Source: Spiroplasma platyhelix PALS-1 (GTDB taxonomy: Bacteria; Bacillota_I; Bacilli_A; Mycoplasmatales; VBWQ01). From it: 64,000 nt of DNA. The stretch covers positions 372,001-436,000 of the forward strand of contig NZ_CP051215.1 of NCBI RefSeq assembly GCF_021496725.1, in the 5' to 3' direction. This document shows positions 55,769 through 64,000 of this stretch, one piece after another (position 1 is the first letter of the stretch; each line of letters begins with the position of its first letter). Made by a program: the position numbers and the translations under genes. The notes under the pieces were generated by a model that saw only the letters and a program-made list of their open reading frames with translations, made no database searches and had not been told where the DNA came from.

Positions 55769-56776
55769 TTACTTTAAATAAAAAACAATTACTACAGCTA
55801 GAACAACTATTAGCACAATGATGAAACTTAATAAAATTAAAAATCATTTTTTTAAAAAGAATGGAAAAAAGAAATTTAATTTATTAAGCTGAAATTCTTT
55901 TGTCTTCACAAGCATTTTCTGTTTGCTAACTATTGGTTTTTCATTTTTACGAGTGTGACTTAAGCAAGTTGCTAAGTCCTGACTCATTTCTTGAATTGTT
56001 GCATAACGCTCAGCAGGATTTTTGTTTGTTGCTTTCATGATGATGTTTTCTAAACTTTGCGGAATTGTCGGATTGTAATCTCGAATTAAAGGCATTGGTT
56101 CTTTAATATGCTTATTTGCCAGTAGTTGTGGATTCTTATGAATAAATGGTGGCTTACCCACTAGTAATTCATATAAAATAATCCCTAATGAGTAAACATC
56201 ACTTTGAATTGTCGCAGCTTGAAACTTAACAACCTCAGGAGCAATATACTTCATTGTTCCAACAACTTGATGAGCATGCTTCTTAACTTCATAGCCATCA
56301 ATCATCGCAATTCCAAAATCTAACACCTTAATTGCCCCATTATCATTTAACAAGATATTGTCAGGCTTTAAATCACGATGCACAATTCCTGCTTGATGAC
56401 ATGCGTTAACTCCTAGTAAAATTTTTTGCATAATATTTAAAGTTTCATTAATACTCAAAACACCAAGATTGCTTAAATATTCTTTTAGTGTCTTACCTTT
56501 TAAAAGTTCCAGAACCAAACATCAATTTTTTTGATCAATAAAAATATCATAGACTAAAATCACATTTGGATGTCTAATTCTTGATACAGCTTTAATTTCT
56601 TGTATAAAACGCTCTTGACTTAAATTATCAATTTTATTTGTGTCTAAATTAATAATTTTCACTGCAACATTACGATTTAAATATAAATCTCTTGCTTCAT
56701 AAACCTTAGCCATTCCTCCAGAGCCAATTTTATTAATAATTTGATAGCGATTGTTTAATTTCTGATTCATTTCCAT
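55769..56776 (-). CDS. Ser/Thr protein kinase (PrkC/PknB type without PASTA)
   Basis: 335 aa. Kinase motifs complete: GSGGMAKVY (P-loop), NVAVKII (Lys), HRDLKPDN (catalytic loop), DFGIAMIDG (Mg), APE and RYATIQEM. A single transmembrane helix closes the chain (about 312-332) and no extracellular PASTA repeats follow, as expected without a cell wall. Two in-frame ATGs (56776, 56770); no strong ribosome site. In an apparent operon with stp, a small gene, rsgA, rpe and thiN. Likely counteracted by the PP2C phosphatase. Confidence 0.93.
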
Positions 56777-56791
56777 TGAGACACCAATTTT

Positions 56792-57040
56792 TTAAGTTCA
56801 CTCACTTGGCAAAAATTCAAAAATTTCTGGATGTTCAGCACAAAATTCTAATTCATTATCAATTTTCTCTTGTTTGATTGCCTTTTTCAGTTTAAGTAGT
56901 TCTTTTTGAATTGCGATTAGCCTTTTTGGTGGCTTTCCTTTTTGATCTCAAGTATCAAAAATTTTCTTGCCTTGTTGCATCAACTTTTGATACTTACATT
57001 TTAAGCATTCTTGCTTTTTAGCATTATTTTTTTTAAACAT
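56792..57040 (-). CDS. small Cys-containing protein between phosphatase and kinase
   Basis: 82 aa, with one internal TGA Trp and one near the end. Sequence has CLKC at about residues 12-15, a further Cys near 67, and is Lys/Glu rich with a long middle helix. Soluble, no signal. Unrecognised. Flanked by the PP2C gene (82 bases upstream) and pknB (16 bases downstream), so it may belong to the same signalling unit. The open frame and TGA use match its neighbours. Confidence 0.6.
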
Positions 57041-57121
57041 TGAAATCAAACCTTCTTTATAAAATAAAACTTAACTACTAATTAATTTTATTGATAAAAA
57101 TTGATTTTAATTAAAAATTTT

Positions 57122-57871
57122 TTAATCTTTAACTAAAAGTAACATCGCAGTTAAATTATCTGTTGAAACATTACTTAATGCTTGTTTAATCAACATCTTA
57201 ACTTTTGATTTTAAACTACTATTTTTTTCTAAGATATGACTAATTTCTCATTCTTCTAAAAAGTCGTGGACACCATCACTCGTTAATAAGAAATAAGAAG
57301 GAGTTGTAATTGAGAGATCAAAGATATCTATTGTTAGATTTTTTATCGGACCCAAAGCACTAGTTAGTGCTTTTCAATAAGTTTTATTGACATCCATTTC
57401 TGCTAGTTTTTCGGGATTATTTTTTAGATAGAGATTCAAAATATTATGGTCTGAAGTTAGTTGCTTCAGTCCCTTATCATTAAACATGTATGCTCTTGAA
57501 TCACCAATATTCACTAAATAAGCTTTATGATTCGCAATTAATGTGATGACCATAGTTGTTCCCATATCATTTGCTTCTTCATGGCTAACACTATATTCAT
57601 TCATTTCTTGTTGAATAGTTTCAACACTTGTTCTTAATCAATCATATATTTGGTCATCAGTTTTTATTTTTTTTCATTCTGTTTGATTGAAAAAATTTTT
57701 CAACATTGCTACAGCCATTGAACTTGCAATATCACCACAATTATGTCCCCCTAGACCATCGCAAACAACAGCTAATGCTTGTCCTGTTTTATTTTTCAAA
57801 AAAACAAAAGAATCTTGATTTTCTCTTCTAAAAGTTCCAATATCAGTTTTATAACTAGCTACTACATTCAT
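57122..57871 (-). CDS. stp: PP2C-family protein phosphatase
   Basis: 249 aa PPM-type Mn phosphatase. Metal motifs ENQDSF near 17, CDGLGGH near 38, GDSRAYMF near 118, LTSDGVHDFL near 197 and DNLTAMLLL near the end. Dephosphorylates targets of the kinase encoded downstream. TGA Trp codons at several places. Preceded by TATAAT at 57934-57939 (minus) with no clear -35. Confidence 0.94.
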
Positions 57872-57933
57872 CCCTTACTACTCCATTTTCCTTTCAGCAT
57901 TTAGTCAACAATACCGCAATTTATCTAATAATA

Positions 57934-57939
57934 ATTATA
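57934..57939 (-). promoter_or_regulatory. -10 box ahead of the stp-pknB operon
   Basis: TATAAT on the minus strand 63 bases upstream of the ATG, in the 196-base gap between mreB and stp. No clear -35. Nothing else recognisable is in this gap apart from the terminator at 58027. Confidence 0.4.
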
Positions 57940-58026
57940 ACTTAAATTAAATAATATACGTGTTATTAGCATAAATTAAGGTAGAAAAGAAGTAACTTTA
58001 CAATCACAAAAAATTCATAATTATTT

Positions 58027-58060
58027 AAAAAAGTCTTATGCTTTTTCATAAGACTTTTTT
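58027..58060 (-). terminator. terminator of the mreB pair
   Basis: 14-bp stem AAAAAAGTCTTATG / CATAAGACTTTTTT with a 6-base loop, after the stop codon. T-run on the minus strand. Confidence 0.85.
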
Positions 58061-58067
58061 AATCATT

Positions 58068-59300
58068 TTATCTTCTTGCTTTATGAAAAGCAGATGAATC
58101 ATCAAATAATAAATTATCTTTGTGTTCTTGCTCTTGCAAGATTTCACGATAAATTTCATCACGATATTTCATACATCCATTAATTACATTATATAAAGGA
58201 TCTTTTGCACAGCGAACTTCAAAGAAGTCTCCTTCATAAACTTCATCTGCAACTAGTTTTTCTTTCTTATCATATTCTTTTAAATGATACTCTTTAGCAA
58301 GTTCATCTTGAATAAATTTGTCAATTCCTTTAATGTAAGCTCCACCACCACAAATTGTGACACCTTTACCTACTTTTTTTAAATCACCAATTGAACCAAG
58401 TGCTTTTTCAACAGCAATTCGTAAAACTTTTCTAATTGCTGGAATAATATGATCACGAAATTCCTTTTGCATCACATTAGTACGAATTTCTTCTGGTGAA
58501 ATATAGATTGTTTTAGATATCGCAAGTACTTCACCTGATTTAGAACTATTTCTTGGAATTAATAAACCACTAATACGATATAATTCTTCATTTTTACCTG
58601 GAATTAATGAACCAATTGCCTTTTTCAAGTCTTCTGCTTCTTTAAGTCCAACACGAACATTTTTAGTTTTAACAATGTACTCTTGAACTTTTTCTGTTAA
58701 ATAATCTCCAGCACAATGACTTGAAAGTGAATATAAAATTGAATCTTTACTAATTATGGCAATATCAGTTGAACCACCACCCATATCAATACACATGATT
58801 GAAGTTCCAAAGATATCTTGCCCTGATCCAAGAACTGCCATTTTTACTTCTTCTTGAATAAAACCACGATAAGCTCCTAGTTTTTTAACAATTGATTCTA
58901 AAGCTATTCTTTGAACAGGATTAATATCACTTGGAGTTGCCATAATAACAATTAATTTTCGTCTTTGGACAGTATTAAGATTAAACTTATTGAAAATTCT
59001 AGCAATAATTTTTTCTAATGATTTAGGATCGGCAATATTTCCATCTCTAACTGGTCTTTTAATAATAATATTTTCATTAGTCTTACCAACTAACGCTTTC
59101 GCTTCATGACCAAAATAAAGACGATTTTTTTCATAATCTTCAGCAACATAAGAAGGTTCATCAAATCTTAAACCAGTATTAATATATCTTGCTTTCATGT
59201 TTTCAGTTCCAATATCTAAACATAATCAATTGTAGCCAGCAATTGAATCATTTAGATTAAAGCTTTTGTTAGCTTTTTGTAATTTTTTAAAAATCTGCAT
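58068..59300 (-). CDS. mreB: MreB paralog with intact catalytic residues
   Basis: 410 aa actin-like filament protein. N-terminal phosphate-1 loop LCLDIGTENMK near 28-38; a charged leader precedes it (about 25 residues longer than usual). IQEEVKMAVLGSG near 165 keeps the catalytic Glu pair (family IEEPMAAAIGAG), phosphate-2 IDMGGGSTDIAI near 178 keeps the Thr, and the adenosine loop reads GGGAYIKGID. The C-terminus is extended, with KDNLLFDDSS. Start ATG 59300 behind GGTGGAG. Second gene of a two-mreB operon. Confidence 0.93.
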
Positions 59301-59314
59301 TCTATCTCCACCTT

Positions 59315-60445
59315 TTATCTACTTGGTCTAATGTAACCTTTCTCATATAAATCACTTTTATGCATTTCATAAATTTGTGTACCTTTAATAACACATTTTA
59401 ATGGTTCATCGGCTACAACAACATGTTCTAAGTTTAATTCCTTTGCTATATATGAATCAATATTCTTTAATAAAGCACTACCACCTGTTAGAACTAATCC
59501 ATTTTCTTGAATTGTTTTAGCAAAAGTATCTGAAGAACGTAAAATAATTAATTTACAAAGTTCAATAATTGGTTCAATTGATTGAGCAATTATTTTTTCA
59601 ATATCGCTTCTTTCTAAAACAATTTTTTCTGGGTTACCAGTTTTTAAACTCTTACCATAAACTGTAATTTTAGTATCAATCTCTGCTACTTTAGCTGCTA
59701 ATTCTTCATCTACAATAGGTAGACCTACTTGAATTTTAATTTCTTCTGCTTGTTTTTTGCTAATAGAAAGGTAATGCATTTCTTCAAGATATCTTTTAAT
59801 TTCAGTATCAATAAAGTTACCAGCAGTAGCTATTGAATCTTGAATAATTACATCTCCAGAAGCAAGAATTGAACAATCTGAAGTTCCTGCACCAATATCA
59901 AGTAAGAAAACTCCTTGTGGATCTCAAATTGATAGACCTGCACCAATTGCAGCCAACTTAACATCAGGAACAATAATAATTTTTTCTGCATTCATTACAT
60001 TACTAAAGAATTCATATCTTTTAAATTTTTCACTAAATAAAGGAATTCTAGCAACATGCTTACCTTGTAATGTTTCACTTAAAACTTCTTCATCTAAACG
60101 ACAAATCTTAGAAGGAATTCCAATTAAAACAACCGAATTTTTTCAAAATCCATTCTTTTTTCAAATCTTTTTGTTGTGAACTTGAACAATATTTATAAAG
60201 ATTTCTGTTAACAACGCAATTAATGCGTTTACATCTGCAATAACACCATTTACTAATGGCTCTTTTAAAATTTTTGTACTTGGTAAGCTATCACGCATAT
60301 AAAATGCTTCATCACCAATAAATGTTTGTCCACTTTCTGTATCAAACACAATAACAGAAGGTTGATCAAACACTATTTGATCATTTATTTTAATAATTAA
60401 ATTTTTTGTACCCAAATCAATTGAAATTATATTAATTTTTCTCAA
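59315..60445 (-). CDS. mreB: MreB paralog with altered active site
   Basis: 376 aa. Fold and length normal: phosphate-1 SIDLGTKNLI at 9-18, phosphate-2 LLDIGAGTSDCSIL near 165 and GLVLTGGSALLKNID near 315. The catalytic segment that is IEEPMAAAIGAG in MreB reads VPDVKLAAIGAG, so the two glutamates are Pro and Asp, and the second Thr of the DIGGGTT loop is Ser; slow or no ATP hydrolysis is expected. Starts at TTG 60445: a strong AGGAGG lies 8 bases away and no ATG is close. Spacing to the second mreB is 14 bases. Confidence 0.92.
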
Positions 60446-60512
60446 GACCTGTTCCTCCTTTTTGATTGAAATAAAACCTTGCCCACTTGTAAAGTTCTTA
60501 CATTAATCTTAT

Positions 60513-60541
60513 ATTATATGAAGAAGATAAGATATACTTAA
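60513..60541 (-). promoter_or_regulatory. promoter of the mreB pair
   Basis: On the minus strand: -35 TTAAGT (60536-60541), 17-base spacer, -10 TATAAT (60513-60518); about 65 bases before the TTG start. Confidence 0.55.
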
Positions 60542-60566
60542 AATAAATTTATTTTCATAGTATAAT
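60538..60566 (+). promoter_or_regulatory. promoter of the ABC-2 transporter
   Basis: Plus strand: -35 TTAAAA (60538-60543), 17-base spacer, -10 TATAAT (60561-60566). Its -35 overlaps that of the mreB promoter, so the divergent pair shares the same bases. Confidence 0.5.
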
Positions 60567-60683
60567 ATATTATTAAACTAAAAAATCTATTAACTAATTA
60601 AATTTAATTCTAATCTTTTTTAAATCTATTTATTGAACTAAGAAAAAATGATAAAATTATTAAAAATAAAACCGGGTGAAAAA

Positions 60684-61514
60684 ATGGGATCAATTATAAA
60701 TGATGAAAATGTAAAAATCACAAATGTTTCAAAAAAATATAAAAATAATTTGGTTATTAAAGACCTTAGTTTAACTATTTCTAACAAAGCTAGAATTGGT
60801 ATTGTCGGACCAAATGGTAGCGGTAAAACTACACTTTGTGAAATGATTGCCCAATTAAGACGTCCAACTAGTGGCGCCATTACTTTGAAACCAAATTTAA
60901 AAATTGGCATGCAATTACAAGAAGGTAAATATCCGAAAGGAATGACAGGTTGAGATTTAGTTAACTATTATTTAAGAAGCTATAAATTAAAAAAATCTAT
61001 TAAAGAAATCAAAAAATTATTATATTTTCTTGATGCAGAAACCATTATTAATAAGCCAATCAGTACTTTATCAGGTGGCCAACAACAAAAAATAAATATT
61101 TTATTAGCATTAATTGTTGACCCTGACTTGTTAATTTTAGATGAATTAGCTACTGGTTTAGATTTAGAAGTAAGAGAAAGAATTTATGAACTATTAGAAA
61201 ACGAAATTTTTACTAACAAAGATCTATCAGTGCTAATTGTCTCTCATAATATGAATGAAATTGAACGATTTTGTAAAGAATTAATTTTTATGTTAAATGG
61301 TGAAATTATTAGTATTCATAATGTCAAAAAAGTTATCCAAGAATATGGCAGTGTTGAACACTTTGTCAAAGAAAAATTTAAAGCATATAAAGTTGGCATA
61401 TACAACAAACTAGCAGTAGCTAAAAATCTTGAAGAAGTAACAGCAAATGATGAAAAATGAGCAAAATCATGAAAGAAACATTTAGATAAAAAGGATAAAG
61501 ATAATGACAAATAA
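60684..61514 (+). CDS. ABC transporter ATP-binding protein
   Basis: 276 aa. Walker A GPNGSGKTTL near residue 50, LSGGQQQKINI near 132, LLILDELATGLD near 153 and a VSHNMNEIERF switch. Start at ATG 60684 (GGGTG seven bases upstream); an upstream in-frame ATG at 60648 has no ribosome site. Its last codons overlap the permease gene by 11 bases. C-terminal tail of Lys-rich residues. Type ABC-2 (drug/lantibiotic-like) exporter; substrate unknown. Confidence 0.9.
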
Positions 61515-62253
61515 AACTCTCACAATTAATAATTGAGGAATTTTAAATCTTTTTACTAGTTATTTAAAACATAATAAAGCAATTATTTTTTCAATGTTCT
61601 TATTGCCACTAATTTTTATTGTCGCTGTTAGTGTGAATTATAATACAATTATGGGTAATGAAAATGTTAGCCCTGCTTTAATTATTATGTTGTTGTGACT
61701 AGTTCAATCAACATCATTTGCCGTTCAAACTTTCTTAACAATTCTGTTAGATTTCAAACAATCAATTATTTATCGCCGAATTGGGCTAACACGAATTAAA
61801 AAAGTCAACTTTTTGATTATGTCTTCAATTTTTAACTTAATTTTGATGACTATCTCTAATTTCTTTATTTTTTTAGTAATCATCATTTTAGCAATTGCTT
61901 TTAAAGAAAATAATTTACTAAATGCTATTTTTCAATGACAAATGTTGCTATCAATTTTATTTACTTTAGCATGTTCAGTTTTGCTAACAAGTGTTGCTTT
62001 ATTAATGTCATCACTAATCAAAACAAGAACTGGCCAAACAATCTCAGCATTAATTGTTAACTTCTTAATTATCCTTCCATTATTTGTTCTCATCTTTTTT
62101 GTTCATAGTTTATCTAACAGCACCTCACAATTAATTGATAGTATCGGTCTTGGTGGAGTAATTGGTATTTTTGTTGGTGCATTTGTTTTAATTAACTTAA
62201 TTAGTGTTCTTTTATATTACTTATCATGAAAACTCTTTCGCTGATACGAATAA
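61504..62253 (+). CDS. ABC-2 type permease
   Basis: 249 aa with six hydrophobic helices (about 27-47, 60-85, 105-130, 145-170, 180-205, 218-240). Moderate similarity to ABC-2 membrane proteins: a FAVQTFLTILLDFKQSIIYRRIGLTR segment between helices 2 and 3 is characteristic. Overlaps the ATPase gene by 11 bases; the two should be one transporter. Confidence 0.85.
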
Positions 62254-62285
62254 AAGAGTTGAGCAATAGCTCAACTCTTTTTTTT
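62252..62285. terminator. bidirectional terminator ABC-2 transporter / rsmE
   Basis: Stem AAAGAGTTGAGC / GCTCAACTCTTT with an AATA loop and eight T on the plus strand; convergent genes on both sides. Confidence 0.85.
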
Positions 62286-62289
62286 GCAC

Positions 62290-63018
62290 TTAATTTTTAA
62301 TTGCTGAATAATAATTAACCACTGATAGAAAATAAAGTGGCGCTGTTTCAGCACGTAAAATTGTTCGACCTAAACTGATATTAGTGAATTTTAAAGCAGC
62401 AAAACTTTTCAATTCTTTTTCACTAATTCCACCTTCTGGACCAACAACAATTGTCACACTTTGTTTTTGTTTCAGATTTGGTTCTCAATTTGCAATCGCA
62501 GCATTTTCATAAGCAAGAAAGTTAACTTCACTTTGATACTTTTTTAAATCAGAAATACTACTAATAATTGGCATAATTTCTGGGATGATATTTCGATTAG
62601 ACTGCTTAGCTGCTGCTCTTGCAATCTTTTGTCATCTAGCAACCTTGCTAGTAAGCTTACTAGTATTCAAATTGCTAACAACGCTAATTGAGCGCTCTAA
62701 TTGCACCGGAACAATTTGATGCACTCCTAACTCAACAGCTTTTTGAATCACTAAATCAAATTTCTGTTCTTTTAGCAGCGCCATAACTAAAGTAATCTTA
62801 ATTGGTAGTTCACTATCACTCTCTAATGGTTCAATGATTTGACAAACAACAAATGGTGTCAAACTAACAATTTTTGTGCGATATTTTTTTCCTTGAAACA
62901 CAACAACAACCTCATCACCAATTTTATGACGTAAAACTTTAATGATATGCGTTGTATCTTCTTGATCTAAAACTAATTGTTGATTGCTATTGCTACTATC
63001 AGCAAAGTAACATTCCAT
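62290..63018 (-). CDS. rsmE: 16S rRNA m3U1498 methyltransferase
   Basis: 242 aa SPOUT methyltransferase. HIIKVLRHKIGDEV near 24 (N-terminal PUA-like domain), IQKAVELGVHQIVPVQLERS near 90, VGPEGGISEKEL near 190 and LGRTILRAETAP near 216 (SAM knot). TGA Trp at 62634. Followed by the terminator; 20 bases after rluB. Confidence 0.95.
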
Positions 63019-63038
63019 TGTTCACCTCAAACAGCACA

Positions 63039-63776
63039 CTATTTTGCTAGTGCTAATAAATTATTTTTTTCTTTTTCTGATAGGTAGCGATAAGTTCCTG
63101 GCTTCAAACCTTTTAAGCTAAGACTACCAATCGCAATTCTTTCTAAATTTAGAACCTTACTACCTACTGCTTGCAACATTTTTTTCACTTGATTTTTATA
63201 ACCTTGATGAATTGTTAAGTTAATTAATGTTTCTTGCTTTTTGCTATTTTGCTTAAGAACTTCGACTTCAGCATGAGCAGTTATGATGTTACTGTCAATT
63301 TTTACTCCTTTTTCTAATTGCTTGATTTGCATTGGCGTTAAAATTCCCTGACAAGTAACTTGATAGACTTTATTGATTTTATATTTTGGATGCAAAATTT
63401 GATTACTAAATTCTCCATCATTAGTCATAAGTAACAATCCTGAAGTATCAAAATCAAGTCGACCAACAGGATAAATTCGGATTTTAATATCTGAAAAATA
63501 AGGCATAATCGTTGGTCGATGCTTTGGATCTTTTAAAGTAGTCAAGCAATTAATTGGCTTATAAAATGCTAAATAGATATAGTCATGAAAATGAAGCACT
63601 TGATTATTGATGCTAACAACATCACTATCACTAACTTTAGTTCCCAATGTTGTAACTACTTGATTATTCACTTTTACTTTTCCTGATGTAATTAATAATT
63701 CAGCTTTTCTGCGTGAACAAAATCCTGAATTAGCAATCACTTTTTGTAGTCTTTGAGTCTGATTATTTGTTTTCAT
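63039..63776 (-). CDS. rluB: 23S rRNA pseudouridine synthase (RluB family)
   Basis: 245 aa. S4 domain RLQKVIANSGFCSRRKAELLI at 7-27, PINCLTTLKDPKHRPTI, catalytic GRLDFDTSGLLLMTNDG (Asp in GRLDxxT) near 103, then KxYxV and QGYKNQVKKML near 190. Start at ATG 63776, which overlaps the end of scpB by 14 bases; an earlier in-frame TTG (63809) lacks a ribosome site. Confidence 0.93.
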   Translation of the reverse strand: MKTNNQTQRLQKVIANSGFCSRRKAELLITSGKVKVNNQVVTTLGTKVSDSDVVSINNQVLHFHDYIYLAFYKPINCLTTLKDPKHRPTIMPYFSDIKIRIYPVGRLDFDTSGLLLMTNDGEFSNQILHPKYKINKVYQVTCQGILTPMQIKQLEKGVKIDSNIITAHAEVEVLKQNSKKQETLINLTIHQGYKNQVKKMLQAVGSKVLNLERIAIGSLSLKGLKPGTYRYLSEKEKNNLLALAK

Positions 63777-64000
63777 CAGAATAATTATAAATCTCCTGTT
63801 CTTCTTCAAAACTAAAATTTGGTAGTTCTGGCAGTTGTGCTAAAGATTCCAATTGAAAATGATCCATGAATTCATTAGTGATGACATAAAGAAATGGTCG
63901 ACCAGGTAACTCAGTTCTACCTGCTTCACTAATAAAATTTAAACTTTTTAGTTTGCTGACAATTCCGTCACAATTGACACCACGAATTTCTTCAATTTTA
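63763..64000 (-). CDS. scpB: segregation and condensation protein B (C-terminal part)
   Basis: Only the C-terminal 78 codons are inside the window. The read ends with winged-helix residues IRGVNCDGIVSKLKSLNFISE and the GRPFLYVITNEFMDHF segment of ScpB, then an acidic tail. ScpB joins Smc and ScpA in chromosome condensation. Followed by rluB with overlap, the standard scpB-rluB order. Confidence 0.88.
   Translation of the reverse strand, partial: KIEEIRGVNCDGIVSKLKSLNFISEAGRTELPGRPFLYVITNEFMDHFQLESLAQLPELPNFSFEEEQEIYNYSDENK

Noticed and set aside
57872-58067. tRNA or small RNA in the gap between stp and mreB
   Set aside because: No cloverleaf arms or GGTTCGA-like T-loop seen; only a terminator and a -10 box.
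1-64000. CRISPR array or phage-defence system
   Set aside because: No regularly spaced repeats of 20-40 bases and no Cas, RM or toxin-antitoxin genes recognised.

Overview
The window looks like a chromosomal piece of a wall-less Mollicute, most probably Spiroplasma or a close relative. DNA and codon use are very AT-rich. In-frame TGA codons interrupt nearly every conserved gene (infB, rpoD, dnaG, era, ptsI and others) and must be read as tryptophan, so genetic code 4 applies; all coordinates here assume it. Two tandem mreB paralogs in a genome piece without any peptidoglycan genes point to Spiroplasma, which moves and keeps its shape with several MreBs. The Ser/Thr kinase lacks PASTA repeats, and secreted proteins carry Mollicute-type lipoprotein signals.

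Layout. 4-6514 (minus): KtrB-type K+ transporter, PepV dipeptidase, a small CxxC membrane protein, then three consecutive genes that resemble known enzymes but have lost the key residues: a HemW-like protein without the radical-SAM cysteines, a membrane protein with an HNH-like tail, and an agmatine-deiminase-like protein. 6651-10314 (minus): translation/transcription operon nusA-ylxR-infB-rbfA. 10512-15133 (minus): chitinase-like lipoprotein, rsmD-gmk, oleate hydratase. 15418-17756 (plus): def-rnjA. 17799-23712: a large surface protein (minus), then a lipoprotein, YitT protein, membrane protein and flavodoxin-like reductase (plus). 23812-30441 (plus): rpmG, pepP-efp-asp23-nusB, an unknown gene with an esterase, thyA-dfrA-plsC, with a SemiSWEET on the opposite strand. 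30453-33937 (minus): glpO-glpF-glpK. 34062-35465 (minus): DUF2130 coiled-coil protein. 35634-40741 (plus): DEAD helicase, nfo, a nadD-yqeK fusion, ABC exporter. 40772-64000 (mostly minus): lipase-like hydrolase, ptsI-crr, radC, dnaG-rpoD-nif3, glyS, era-cdd-ybeY block, rpsU, a PP2C/kinase/rsgA/rpe/thiN cluster, two mreB genes, a plus-strand ABC-2 transporter, and scpB-rluB-rsmE.

Physiology. The genes describe sugar uptake through the PTS (PtsI, Crr), glycerol import and oxidation with H2O2 as by-product (GlpF, GlpK, GlpO), phospholipid acylation (PlsC), thymidylate and folate salvage, pyridoxine-independent basic nucleotide metabolism (Gmk, Cdd, NadD), and host-facing surface proteins including a chitinase-like lipoprotein. 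Genes are packed with short gaps; no intergenic region exceeds 300 bases, and I found no tRNA, rRNA, CRISPR array or insertion sequence.

The most unusual points are the run of three apparent pseudoenzymes at 3253-6514, the pairing of an intact MreB with one that has lost its catalytic glutamate, a 16-base palindrome over the oleate hydratase promoter, and a Shine-Dalgarno site placed in the loop of a perfect hairpin. I did not find a convincing new multi-gene defence or mobile system.
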